Assembly (NCBI GenBank): GCA_942486035.1
Contig: CALNXK010000039.1
Location: 1,110,001-1,174,000 of the forward strand
DNA from: Porites lobata
Taxonomy: Eukaryota > Cnidaria > Anthozoa > Scleractinia > Poritidae
Reading direction: 5' to 3'
Length of the DNA stretch: 64,000 nt
In this document: positions 1 to 11,896 of the stretch, in pieces
Numbering within the stretch: the stretch's first letter is position 1
Layout: each line of letters starts with the position of its first letter
Program-made: the position numbers and the translations under genes
Notes under the pieces: generated by a model
Seen by the model: only the letters and a program-made list of their open reading frames with translations
What the model was told of the DNA's origin: nothing
Databases searched by the model: none

Positions 1-380
1 AAGTCTGTATTTCAGTACGATTGAACTTATTAAACAAATCATTGAAGCAAAAGTTGTGTCTTTCAATCTAATTCACTATTTTCATACGTGTTGTGCCATC
101 TTTTGACTGGAATATTCGATTTGTGTACTCCCGCGCCAAAGGTGCCCGTGCGCGAATATATTTTCCAGCCACATATTTTTTGTGTTTTATAGCCCAAATT
201 CCTCGAACTTCTTCCTTGTTTTTTTTTTTTTGAATATCACAAAAGATAAACTGTTTTAACGCAAAAAAGTTCAGCTAGGTGAGAGCATAAGCACGTATAC
301 CTCGATTTACTGACTTATCTGTTGTAGAAACTGCTAAAAAACTAGAATAATCCGAATGTTGGGTGGTAAAATGATCATGG
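1..380. other. Non-coding flank, nothing recognised
   Basis: No gene or clear repeat structure is visible here. There is one T-rich run near 220-231. The stretch may include the unrecognisable 5' part of the decayed mariner-like element that follows. Confidence 0.4.
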
Positions 381-1006
381 AGTAATGAAGGTTTTGAAGG
401 CAAGAAACGAAGGGGAAGACCAAAAGTCCTGAAGAAAGCAGCTAAAATAGTTTTAAAGAAGGCTAGATACAAAAACAGGAGACTCGACGAGGAAGCTATC
501 ACATAGTTAGGGAGCCAAGTCCAGGAAGGGTTATGAAAAGCTGTTTAGAATGCTTAAAATTAGAGGCCGCTGAGATGGCACAAAAAAAACCTCTGCTTAG
601 TCTACCAAGTAACGCCCAGCTGGTCTCAAATTTGTAAAGAAGCACAAAAGCCTTGCTCTGGAAGGAGGCCGGGATGATTATCTTTTATGGATGAATGCCC
701 AATATATATCTTTTAGCTGCCTAAAATAAACAAATATTGTTTGGGGGTGGAGTAGCTCCTGCACACCAGGTGATAAAAAAACTCAAAATGGATCATATGT
801 GGGTCTACACACTGTATCCCACTTCATGCCGCAACGGCTACAGAATGTGATGAAAAATCAAAAAGCGCATGCCAGTTACTGAAATTCTGAATAAATGTAC
901 TCGGTAGAGAAATAAACATCTTCTAGAAATGTCATGTAAATATAAAGTTTTGATAAAAAGTTATAGTGCATGAAATTAGAGGAACGAACTTTTGGGACAC
1001 CCTATA
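381..1006 (+). pseudogene. Decayed Tc1/mariner-like transposase with 3' inverted-repeat end
   Basis: Positions 399-506 read, in one frame, as a very basic segment with a GKKRRGRPKVLKKAAK core that resembles the AT-hook-like linker of Tc1/mariner transposases. Further fragments follow in shifted frames: a KKPLL piece near 575-600, a segment ending in WMNAQYIFQLPK-like residues near 690-730 (the family has a DECPKYLFQ-like catalytic segment here, so the acidic pair looks lost), and a VAPAHQVIKK-like piece near 750-785. Several stops and frame changes break the reading. The 3' end at about 986-1005 carries TTTTGGGACACCCTATA, a typical IS630/Tc1/mariner terminus, followed by TA. The 5' terminus was not found. 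The element would have cut and pasted DNA at TA sites; this copy is dead. The assignment rests on residue patterns read by eye. Confidence 0.65.
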
Positions 1007-4000
1007 TAGCTAGTAACATAATGTGGTATATTGAAAGGAAAGTTTACAGGAATCTCAAAAATGCCCTATGTATCTTAGCGTATCTACCGGCATTTTTAGT
1101 AATACTGGACACTGTTATCATTACGTAGTTCAAACCTTGAATTTCACATGTGCCTAATTTAATTCGAGAGCTAACTGCTTTGAGATGCGACGTCTGAATC
1201 AACTAAATTCGACAGTTTCAAATTAAATACGACTTTGCCAAATCTGCGACTGAAACAGTCGAAAATTCGACTTAGGTTCAACATTTGACTTAGAAGTCGC
1301 ATTTCACATGTGCAGAATATAATGCATTAATTATAGAAACCCTTATCCATATTGGATAACAATTTTTTCTAGACTACTAGGAATATTTACAACATACAGA
1401 GTTAAATTCAGCATCATTATATCCAACGTCTAAATCAACTGCCGTATTTAATTATTTTCATCGACTAAAAAAGGTGTTAAATTCCACGTTTGAAAGGGGC
1501 CTAGCGTGACATAAGTTTCAGCTTAGTGGTTTGCAGGCTGTTATTAAGTTGTTTCTTCTTTTCAGTAAGAGCAATTCCTATCTCTTCGTAAATCCATTTT
1601 ATTCATCGGCTTGTGCTACGACTTAAGAATCAGCTGTAATAGTTGATCTTACTTTCTCTTTGACATGATTTGTATGTCACTGGACGTGATTTGTATATCA
1701 AAAAGAGCGATCAATTTTCAACCACTCATTTCAATAAAAGCAAATGGCATCACTTCTCACTATAACGGACAACCTCGAACCGTGACTTCGTCGTATAAAT
1801 TTGCGGCACCCACGAAAGACGAAAAAGCTAACCCTTTTTGATCAAATTATTTTAAGGTTTAAACTCGAAGCTTTATATAGTGTAAAATACTTAAAATTTA
1901 CTTTTACCGGTATCACTTGTAATAATAATAATAATAATTAGTGATAATAAATGGATTTTCTGCAGGTTACATGCTCATTAACCTACTATCTAACATTATG
2001 AAAGTAAGTTTCGTGTCGTGCATACGTTTTCTTTAAACGTTTCGTGCATTCCTTTACCAGGTCGTCAAATTAACAGGTGTTATTTGACTTTTGCCCCGTT
2101 AGGAACACAATGACGAAAATACTTGCTCGTGCTTCATGGCGCCACGCTTATATTGGAAGGCTAACCGTGGCAGCTTTTAATAGTTTAGTAAAGTTATCAC
2201 CATGGTTTTATGAATAATACTTTTATGCATTCTTCTCTCTGATTTATTTTTTGTTTGTTTTGATATTCCTGTTTGTAAAACTGGCTTCCTCGATAAGGAA
2301 ATTTTACGGGAGTTTTCAAATAACGTCGACTCTGACTCAAGCCGGAAGTTTAATGTTTCGTAAATCAGAGGAATGGAAAAGTTTGTCTTCTCAAAAAATG
2401 AGTTGTTGAATGGACGTCCACCCCAATAGTCAGACTTAGAAATTAGCCACTACAGCTACGTAAATGCAAGAATCTCTTCTCTAAATCGGCGATTCGTACA
2501 AGTCGTACTAGTGGACGGAAGAAGGTTCAATTTTTTTACTGTAGAGAAAGTATAATTATAACTACCTTATTGGTAGTCTGGCACTAAAATAGATCATTTT
2601 AGGATATAGGTATGAAACAAGTCTATGGTTCAGTTGCTTGTTTTGATCACCATGATGATGCACAAATTTGGTAGTGAACGAAAAAAGATGTATCACCAAA
2701 TATACGGTTTTCGTTTCCGTTCTATAATATTATACGTGCATTACAAGTAATAAGTCCTTCTAATCTGTTTGTTGTTGTATTTTTTGGTAATCGATTTTCT
2801 CTAAACATATTTCTGCAAAATTCTCCTTTTGAGACCTCAATCCAATTCATTGTTTCATTCCATCGACTCACTGTTCCAGTGCGACTGTTGAGTTTTAAGT
2901 TCATGGTATCTAAATGAACAATGACCCGAACAGTATCCGCACAAGTACGATTTAAAATTAGGGCTTAACATTAACAATGGTTAAGTCTATCAAGCATGAG
3001 CAAAGTAGTGTCCCTTAATGTTGATTTCTTTCGCATTAGATTAAAAAGCTTGATCATAAATATAACTTAAAATGTTTGTTTTACTATGTATGTTTTCGCG
3101 CGATGGGCCAATACGTGAATCAGATCCTTAGTCCACATCCGCGGCTTGTCTCTAATTTCAGCAAAAAGAATAATAGCAACAATGGGAAAAACCAAAAGCT
3201 GAAAAAAATCTGCCATAACCCGTGAGCGATGTAAAAAATAGGAAGCTTTAACACAATTGCAAGGGTAATGTGAATGTCTACTAAGGTAATTATGTAAAGA
3301 TATAGTTACTGTGTGGCATCGATTATACGAAAAATGTTTACTCATGGCATTAAGGCACTAATGCACGAAAGTCGTGCGTTATAGGTCAATAAACTCCAGT
3401 CAGTAAACGAGCGTCCTTCAGACACTCGAGTCAGCCGATGAACTTTTCAGAAGTTCGTATTGGTGTTTCTCTTTCGTGAAATACTCCTTCAAAATGAAAC
3501 TATTTGACGGCGTATCTATCAGTGTTAAACTATTTCTATGCATTCACATGCTTTTCGGTAACTAAGGAATGTGTACGCTTGAATGCTGCAATTCCACCAT
3601 GAACCCTTCACGTCTAATGCAGTGTTCAGGAAAACCCAGTCTGAAATGAAATTTCGAGCTTTTTAAAAAGCCTGGAGTCATTATTCATTATCGCTTTGTT
3701 TCATAGAGGGTTTCTGCTACACCTGACATCTAGTTCCGAATACGACGGCGTGTTGAGTAGAAAAATTCCAACTGAAATCCTATAAGCGAATGTTTCTAAC
3801 AAGCCAATCTCAAGTTTGCGTGCATGGAGGATAAGCTCTAAAGGAAGTCCATTTCCCGCAATAGCAAATGGCTCACGGATACTGAAAACATTTCAAAAAC
3901 GTTTTCAGTCGAGTAGGCTCATGAACAGAGTTTTTCATTCCATATCTTATAGACAATTTTCATCAATTCCTTTCTTTTGTTTTCTAACAGGTGCTTACCT

Positions 4001-4270
4001 AAAGTAAAATTCGCGTTTGCGTGTAGTATTGTACTCTTCATTTATGCATGTATTCTTTTTATTGAGAAAGATTACGGGTTCTAATATCTCCAATGTCTAT
4101 TCTTTACAATGAGTTTATGATTTCCGACCTTTTCCGATGCAATATTTTCATCTTGAACAGCGAAAATGTCTCCAAATACAGATGTAGTTATTTATCCGTT
4201 AGTGGAATCCATGCTGTGTACCCAATGAAATAAAGTTACAATTTTGACTCCTAAGCTAAAATAAACGTAG
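1007..4270. other. Intergenic, gene-free
   Basis: No coding region with protein-like composition is visible. A short motif, TTTCACATGTGC, occurs at about 1142 and again at about 1304, flanking a segment rich in TTCGAC-type words, which suggests a degenerate repeat (about 1140-1320). An AAT microsatellite lies at 1919-1938. The remaining short open frames are AT-driven and lack splice context. Confidence 0.5.
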
Positions 4271-4272
4271 TA

Positions 4273-4656
4273 CAGTCGACTTCCGATAACTCGAACCTCC
4301 CGCTAACTCGAAGTAATTCAGTTTTGTTTCCCTTCAGATCATATATAAATTTACCCTCGATAACTCGAACCATGGTTTAACTAACGCCGGACAAGTCGAA
4401 AAAAGTGTACTGCAGTCCGAAACATTGAAGTTATTTTAACAAGCTTGTATTCTTTGTCTTTACTATTTTGCCAGTCCACTTTAAGTACAGTGTCCAGCAC
4501 TGTGTATTAATCAGGTTTTGAAGCTTACGTGTTACTTGCATTCATCCCTCCCCCCGCCCCATCCCATTTTCTTATCTCTGGTTATTTGCTTCGAACTCCC
4601 GCTAACTCGAACCTTTTTCAATTTCCCTAGAAGGTTCGAGTATCGGGAGGCAACTG
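4273..4656. mobile_element. Pogo/Tigger-like non-autonomous DNA element (MITE)
   Basis: The left end reads CAGTCGACTTCCGATAACTC and the reverse complement of the right end reads CAGTTGCCTCCCGATACTCG, so they form imperfect terminal inverted repeats of about 24 bp. Each end is flanked by TA (4271-4272 and 4657-4658), the target duplication of Tc1/mariner/pogo elements. The word AACTCGAAC recurs inside both ends. No transposase reading frame is present in the 384 bp, so it would need a transposase supplied in trans. Confidence 0.75.
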
Positions 4657-5539
4657 TAGTCCAGGCAGGGATTTAGCAAGTCATCGGAAAACGAACTGTT
4701 AGTTTGAGTACATATTGACCACCAACCCGAAAATAAAATGTGAAAACTGCTTACAATGTGTTAGTTATCCGTGCGAAACCATTATATTGCTTCATCTGGT
4801 TAGCATGATTAACGTGTTTCTTTCTATAAGTATGTGCTATTTTTGTTTTTTACTTAGTTTGATTGCTTTATTTATAAACTGCAAAGACAATATCCTTGCA
4901 ATTATTTTATTTGAGTCAACAGTCTGTCTCGCTGGTTATATTCTTTACTGACTGCAATTTTACGCAAGATGTCAAGAAAGACATTAAAGATAATATCAGG
5001 TTTATCTGAGTTTTGAATGTAATATTGTTACCGCTACAATTCACCGAAATTACTGGGGATGTCATATGATATTTCAAAGATTAATTTTATTCTATTTTTA
5101 CTTCACCAAGCGACGATTCAGCAGAGAAATATGTTGAGGGTCTTGTACTTTCTCATTATGACAGCAAGTATAACTAGAATTTTTGGCCTATATTAATCAT
5201 GGAAAAAAACAGAATGTAAATAAAGAAGAAGATTATGGGAAACGATCCTGAAACGTTTTTTTAAGTGCAGAAACCAGTCATTTAAACTAGTTTGCTTTAA
5301 CTTGTATCAAGTCTATTATAAATGAAGTAGTGGACAGCACCTTTTTGTGAACAAGGCATTGTTTTATACTGCCAAATTGACTTAAAATCTGGGTAGTTAT
5401 AAGACGACTTAGTAAGCTTTAGGGGAAAAACGTTTTGCTTATTACGGATTTCATATTTCTCTATTGTATTTTTATTATATAAGATATACTAGTGTAATTG
5501 CGAGTGATTTTCTCTCTCAACATCCGAGGCCAAACCATG

Positions 5540-6460
5540 GACTTTGGGAGGAAAAGAGGGTTTCTACTTGGTGGAGAGGACCGGCCCGTCTGACTGAAAA
5601 GGTGGGCTGTAGAAAGGAGAGTTCATGTTTGTTGATGTTGGCAGTTGGTGTAGTTTTCTATGACCTTCTTGATGGTGCCAAGGGCTCCCATAACCACCGG
5701 GACTGTTGTTGTTTTGAGCCCGCACATTCGCTCAACCTCGATTTCCAAGTCTTTTGTCAAGCATTTGTCAATCTTTTCCATGGTTTTGACTGAGGTGTTG
5801 GTGTCGAGGGGTATAGTCATGTCAATGAGAAGGCAGGTTTTGTCCTTCTTGTTCGTTAACACAATGTCCGGCCTATTAGCTGCGATGGTCTTGTCAGTGT
5901 GGATGGGCATGTCCCACAGAATGGTGTGACGCTGTCCTTCTCGGTGATAGTCTTGGGATCATGCTCATACCATCGTTCCTTCACCTCAATGCCAAACTCT
6001 TTGAAGATCTTCCGATGCATGTGTGCAGCTGCCTTTTTGTGGCGGTGGGTGTATTCAGTTTTAGCCAGTTCAGGTTAGCAGAGACCAGAATGTCAATGGT
6101 CTCGTCGAAACGGCCACATAGTCTGCATTAAGGGCCCTCTTCAGGCTTCCAGAGAATGTTGTGTTGGTACCAGCTGGCTAGGAGGCTTTGATCTTGGGCA
6201 GCGATGAGGCCAGCTGCTTTTAGCCATCTGATGGTCTTGTCTTCGTCAACGTCAGCCTGTTTCACCCGCTGTGGGTATTTGCCGTGGAGGGCTTTTGATT
6301 CCCACTCTTGGCCTGAGCTGTTGGTGACCGTGGTGTTTGGCTTTGGCCTTTGTTCTTCGGGCATAGGTGGTGTTCGCCTCATCCTCTGCAGGTGGTATTG
6401 CGGGCACTCCCAGTTCCCGACTGGACTTCATTGACTGTCTGCTGATGGAGTACAAGGATT
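5540..6460 (-). pseudogene. LINE-type retrotransposon ORF2 C-terminal relic
   Basis: Two minus-strand open pieces, 6382-6128 and 5910-5623, are separated by a stretch with stops. The upstream piece contains KALHGKYPQRVKQADVDEDK and AAQDQSL; the downstream piece contains DMPIHTDKTIAANRPDIVLT and TTVPVVMGALGTIKK. These are features of the post-reverse-transcriptase C-terminal region of a LINE family that is abundant in cnidarian genomes. A short deletion appears to have removed residues just before AAQDQ, and frameshifts break the middle. The catalytic reverse transcriptase and endonuclease are missing, so the copy is inactive. The base composition is richer in GC than the surroundings, as expected for a coding-derived insert. 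Confidence 0.75.
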
Positions 6461-7519
6461 TCCTGTAGTCATGATCTTTGACAAAGTGGGGGAGGGCCTA
6501 GTTATTTTCACCGGTGGGTTGTTTAAAAAGATTTAAAAAATTTTCTGCAATGCCTTTAAATTAGAGTACTTGTTTTATTGCCTAGAAATATTGCGTCTCT
6601 TTCTTCGATCGCGTCGGTGAAAAAAAAATGTCCTAATCCACATGTGATTTTCTGTTATAAGAGGTACATATATATACTGAGATTTTATGAATTTTCCTGT
6701 CAAGAAATTGCAACTCCAAACTTTTAAGTTGTAGATATCAGCAAAATCGGTCTCACTATAGTTCAATTCATACTTACCTTCGAGGCGTGGGGAAATAAAA
6801 CAAAAGAAATCACCTAAGGATCATGAATAAATAATAATAAATTGCTCGTTATCCAAGTCTCGGAGCCGAGTAAGAACTGAAATATCTCGAAATTGTTCTA
6901 CTAAAGACAAAGAAATATAACGCCACTTTTACTAAAGTTTAAAATTTGGACAAGTCGCAAATGCTGTTATATATACATTACGCTAAGTATACAAAAAAGA
7001 GAAGGCAATATCTGGTGTTCCCTTCTTCCTGATCCTTTTTTTTTAGTCAATAGTAGAAGAAACATTCTGGACGGTATCGCGGCTCTTTCAATCTCTCTAG
7101 TATGCTGTTGATTTTTTTCAAGATATGGATATTTTTTCTTCGCTAGATAAATTTCATAGGCAGGATTTAGAAGATAACATAATGCAAAGATTTCAAATCT
7201 ATTGTACAAGCGAACTGAGAAATTAAATTGGTTTTTTGGTTGATGGATATGACAAAGCAAGATTGACGGTCGACGATTTGATGACGTCACGTCCGGTCCA
7301 AAGATTCCTGCATTGGAAACTTTTTTTGTTTAGAATATTTTAGTTAATCATGGATTTTTCTAAAGACATTTTGCACAATTTAAAACTTAGTGTACAAATT
7401 AGTAATTTGGAATCTAGCCGTCAAGATAACATCTGATTAATTTCTTTCCTCCTTGATGTGCAAAAATGATTCACCTACAATCAGAACGAAAGAGCAGAGA
7501 AGCTTAGGTTATTTGTTAA

Positions 7520-9160
7520 AGGCATCTGCTTCGTCCGGATCGCAAACGTAGCGAGTATCTACTCGATTCCCCAGAAAAGGTACTGTTCATATTAATTTCA
7601 AATTCCTGCATTGCTTTTCAATCCCATTTGATGCCTTAAGTTTCGTGGTTTTACATTAACTTCAGATAAATGGGTAAAGCTTATTTCACTCATTTTGGTG
7701 AGGTGTCCATTTCGCGATGATGGCTAGTATTTGAATAGTTTGTGCTTAAACTGCGTGCTCGGATCACAAGTCTAAAAGACTTGATTGAAATAATAAGTGT
7801 GTCGTACTCTCAAACTGTAATTCCTTGGCTATTATCATGCGTGTAGCCTGTTACAGTCGTTCAGATTTTGAGGACAACGCAAAGAGATGTGAGTAAGAAT
7901 AAAATTGAAGGAATGTGTCCACATGTTCTTACTAATATTAATGATAAAGTTGTTCTTTTATTTTTTTGAAACTAACAACCCACGTTGTCCTAATCTTAAA
8001 AGCTCTTCTTCTCCAACCTGTAAATGTTGTGGTTCAATTTTATCTTTGGTTCAATTTTTATTTTATTTTCTTTTGGGGTATGTATGATATAGGTAGTCTG
8101 AAATTATTACCAACGATAAAATTGAACCACAACATAAACACGGTTCAGACTTTCCCTTATACGGGGCTGTTCTAAAACGAATCACGGCTCTGTATTAGTG
8201 TGCACTTAAAACGGGCCTTTGAAATAGCTGCAGTATAGCTGAAATGAACTTGTACGTTACAAGGACTAATATTTAATAGAACGTCTTATCTTACGACGCA
8301 CTGAATAGCAAACACGCCCATTTAATTAATGGAACATTAAAAAAATTGAAATTAATTTGCTTTCAGTCAGTGATGTTTTAATCACTATTAATAGCTTAGA
8401 TAGTTTGAGCACATTTCAATACATTTTAGCGGATTGTTACTTCGTGAATTCCGTCAAGGCGAGGGTGAATTAATATTACCTTAATATTACCAATATCTGG
8501 AAGAACTTTATAACGTGACTGTTAAGATAAGGTTCCCTTTTCCTTTGAAAATGCCGCAATTAATCATGTCTTTATTTCTTAAAGTTCTTCAAAAAAACGT
8601 ATTCTAGTTTTATCTCAATTCTTCATCTTAATATCAGTTTCGTTTTCAACTGCAAATTAAACTTATCATTTTCTTAGTGATACAACATCTTTGCATACTC
8701 TTAGGCAGGCGTTTTATAGCGATATTTCACATTGTTAACCGGAGATCTGAGGTGCAAAGTTATACTAAGCCTTTGCTTATAGAATACAATGTAGCTGGTC
8801 CAAAATTATCCGTTTTTCTTTTTTAATAGGATGACGGATTGAAAGCCAGTGACGCGAAAAGTGTTGGAGAATAGTTCGATGTAAATTTTAAATAGGACAA
8901 TTGCTTCGTTGGGATTTTAAACGAAAAGTGACGATATCTACTCGATTTTCTCTAAAGAGGTACTGTTTGACTGTATTAATTTTACGTTTTGTGCGTCCTT
9001 TTCAATCCGATTTGATGCCTACGTTGTTATAGCGATACTTAACAGTTAAACCAATGAATGGGTAAAGCTTATTCTAAGCCAATGGTAATGGAATAGCTAG
9101 CCCAAAATTAATAGGACGAAGATCTGAAAAACCAGTTCCACACTTCAGGGGTGAAAATAC
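7520..9160 (+). repeat. Diverged direct duplication, copies about 1.4 kb apart
   Basis: The segment at about 7525-7690 (words ATCTACTCGATT, GGTACTGTT, TTTTCAATCC, TTTGATGCCT, ATGGGTAAAGCTTATT) recurs in the same order and orientation at about 8905-9085. A third, weaker match to part of it lies near 8700-8860 (GCGATATTTCACA, CCAAAATTA). Mismatches and indels are frequent, so the duplication is old. No open frame is shared by the copies, which argues for non-coding repeats. Confidence 0.6.
8024..8135. repeat. Stem-loop with 21-bp perfect arms
   Basis: Positions 8024-8044 and 8115-8135 are perfect reverse complements (arm core GTGGTTCAATTTTATC), with a loop of 70 nt. The loop repeats the GGTTCAATTTT word. 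This looks like a small foldback element rather than a gene. Confidence 0.75.
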
Positions 9161-9347
9161 AGTGGGAGAATGAACAATTAATGCGATCGAAAACATAACG
9201 CACCGTATTCAGTAGTCTGTCGAATGGTGTCAGAATTGTTGTTGTTGTTGTTTTTAATTTGTTGGGTTTATGAAAGTTCAAAAGTAGAGATTGTCTTTTC
9301 TTCATGATTTACAATTCCCACTGCTAGTTAAGCCTTGAACAAGGTGC

Positions 9348-9376
9348 TCTGTTAATCATGACTCATGATTAACAGA
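9348..9376. repeat. 29-bp near-perfect palindrome
   Basis: TCTGTTAATCATGA and its exact reverse complement flank a single central base. No gene is adjacent, so a regulatory role cannot be assigned. Confidence 0.85.
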
Positions 9377-11868
9377 ACTGCGTTCCAATCAACAACAAAA
9401 ACAAGCTTTATTTGCAGGACCATATCATGAGTAGATGCGCTTACAGTGCTGTTAATTCAGTGGAGTCCAACAAGCCGAGAACAGAACTAAATTGTTGATA
9501 GAATTGTATCTCATAACACAGATTTAGGATTCCGGTTGGAAATATATCTGTACTCTTAGGCTATATTGTAGGTGTATAGCAGCTGTAATTATGTGAAACC
9601 ATGACTCTGCTGTTGGGAAACCTTTAAACGTCTTGACTAATTTCCATGTTCAACAATCTAATTCCTCCGTAGTAAAAAAAACGTTTCGTATTGCTTTATT
9701 ATAATTTTATTTGGGATATAACAAATTATAAAGATACTTGCAAACGCTCCTTTACTATACCTACGCCCAAATTCCAAATTTGCGGACTGGTCCAAGAGTC
9801 ATCTCGGAAAGAAAAAGGCGTTGCCATTACACCAAACCAAAAGGTAAGGCCATTTTTCATTGCTCGAAGCTGAGATAAATAACTACTAAAAATTGAAAAG
9901 AGACGAATTATTTGGTTACTACCTATTGCCTTTTTTATTGTTGTTGTTGTTACAAAAGTGTTCTTTCTGTTCCTTGGTCGTCGCGATAACTCAGTCAGAC
10001 CCGTTCTGTCGATACGTCAGGGTATATATGACACTGTATCTGACTTAGTGAACAATTTAAGGGGGTACCACAGTAACGCCCTCCGGCAATCCTTTTAAGG
10101 AACGTTCTTTAAACTCCAACTTTCTTCCACCTCCACCGTAAGGAGTTAAATTAACCCCACTAGAGGAGATTATTATAACTTCTTGAAAATTACTGTGTAG
10201 TGATTCTAGCACCTTCATTCCCAGTTTCAGAGGCATGGTGGTATTCACCATTCTCGCAATTTTGCAGCAACGGTCCATGTTGTCACGCGCCCGTTCGTCG
10301 ACGTGTACGTTGTGCAACTACGTGACCCTATTAACCGCCTTTTATTCAGTGCACAGGACTATCTCAATGGCACAAGTAATATTCTTGTTTGTTTATTATC
10401 TTTGAAGAGCACTCGTGCATTATTTACTCTCCAGACTGTATCAACGTGAGAGGAGCCAAGTCAAACGCTGTACATTTTGACTGAGATTAGTCAAGAAAAT
10501 ATTTTTCGCCATTCTTAAATCTGGGGGAATGAATTGAGAGGATTTTATTTTTAACAACACTTTTCCCAACAATACTGCAGAAAGTTGTGAAGTGGAACTG
10601 ACAGGAAAATTTTTAGTTGTTTAGAAAAGAACGTGAATAAAGTGAATTAAAAGAAGTTACTCTGACAAACCTTTACCTGAAAAGTGTCGATCTAATATTC
10701 TTTCGTACTTTAAACCAGCCAAGGCTGAAAAAATCTGACCACTGAATATAATATCAAATAAACAATAAACGCCATTTTAAAACCTTGTTTTCGCAGTGCC
10801 TTTTTCCCATGGTAACGAGTTAAAACTCCTCCAAACTAGCAAAAATAAAATCTCTTTTGTTGAGCTTGACCCTGACTAATTTTGGATACCAAAGTGCAGA
10901 CTTTTGTTATTAATAATGGTAGATGTATCTTAGCTATAAAACAGTGTTCGGCCTATTTCAGAGTTCTATACATAGAATGGGCAACGTCACGGTGGTCAGT
11001 TGTGTGTTTTTTTCTTTGTGCAAGCCTCATCCGTTTCACTTAATCAGTTGTTTTGACATTTGAGAAGCCATATTGAGGTTGTTTTGATAGTTTCCTTTTT
11101 TTCCTGTTAGTTATATTGCTTAGGTTTCTTGCCTGAGTGCCTGTGATTTGTGGGGGTCTTGTCAATGATCACAAATTCCTTTATATCTAATGTGTTTTGT
11201 AACTGTTACTGTACTGTTCGTAAAAAATCATGAAGGTATTGACACTGAGGGGGGATAAGGATTAAACTAAATAGTTTTTTTAAAACTGATATCTTATACA
11301 GTGTATTCGTAACGAACGTTTCTTGTAAGAGTCGTTGTAGTTTTCTTTCTGTCTGATTGAAGTCCTGGTGGTTTCTTGATGTAGTTATCCCGTTTTCCCC
11401 GACTAAAACCGAAAGATAACCAAATCCAATACAACAGAAGTTTTTTTGTACAAACGAGTAATAAAAAGTTCAAATGGTTAGGATCCCGCCCCTTCCAAAA
11501 ATACACGTTACCAAATGAATATTTGTTTAAACATTAATTAATTAATATTTGAGGTCAGACAACACACGTTTCACCATTAACAAATTTTCGTTAAGTCTCC
11601 CAAGTGATGTAAGTAATGCGTAGTAACGTAAAAAATTATTATGTAAATTCCTCGGTAATGTGCTGCTAGGAGCTGTATTCGCACAGTTGTATGATTAGCT
11701 AATTAAAGTGTAAGAGGTAGAATCTTATCAATAGATAAATAATAGTTTCAAAATTACCTGTTCGCTTATCTTCGGAAACTAGTCTAATTCCTTAAACCTC
11801 GAGTTTTGTTTTCATTAGCCCTAAAATTCTGAGTCATCATTTGTGCTCGCACAGAAACAAAAATAATC
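9377..11868. other. Intergenic, gene-free apart from one protein-like frame
   Basis: No gene is recognised. A minus-strand open frame at 10317-10057 has a balanced residue composition (basic and acidic residues mixed, a GGGGRK stretch and an LPEGV end) unlike the AT-driven frames around it. It may be a remnant exon or transposon fragment, but no family was recognised and no splice context was confirmed. Confidence 0.4.
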
Positions 11869-11896
11869 TTCTTCGCAAAGAATTCTTTGCGAAGAA
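11869..11896. repeat. 28-bp perfect palindrome
   Basis: TTCTTCGCAAAGAA is followed immediately by its exact reverse complement, giving a perfect 28-bp dyad with no spacer and an EcoRI word at its centre. The function is unknown. Perfect spacerless palindromes of this size are unstable in replication, so the copy may be young. Confidence 0.9.
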
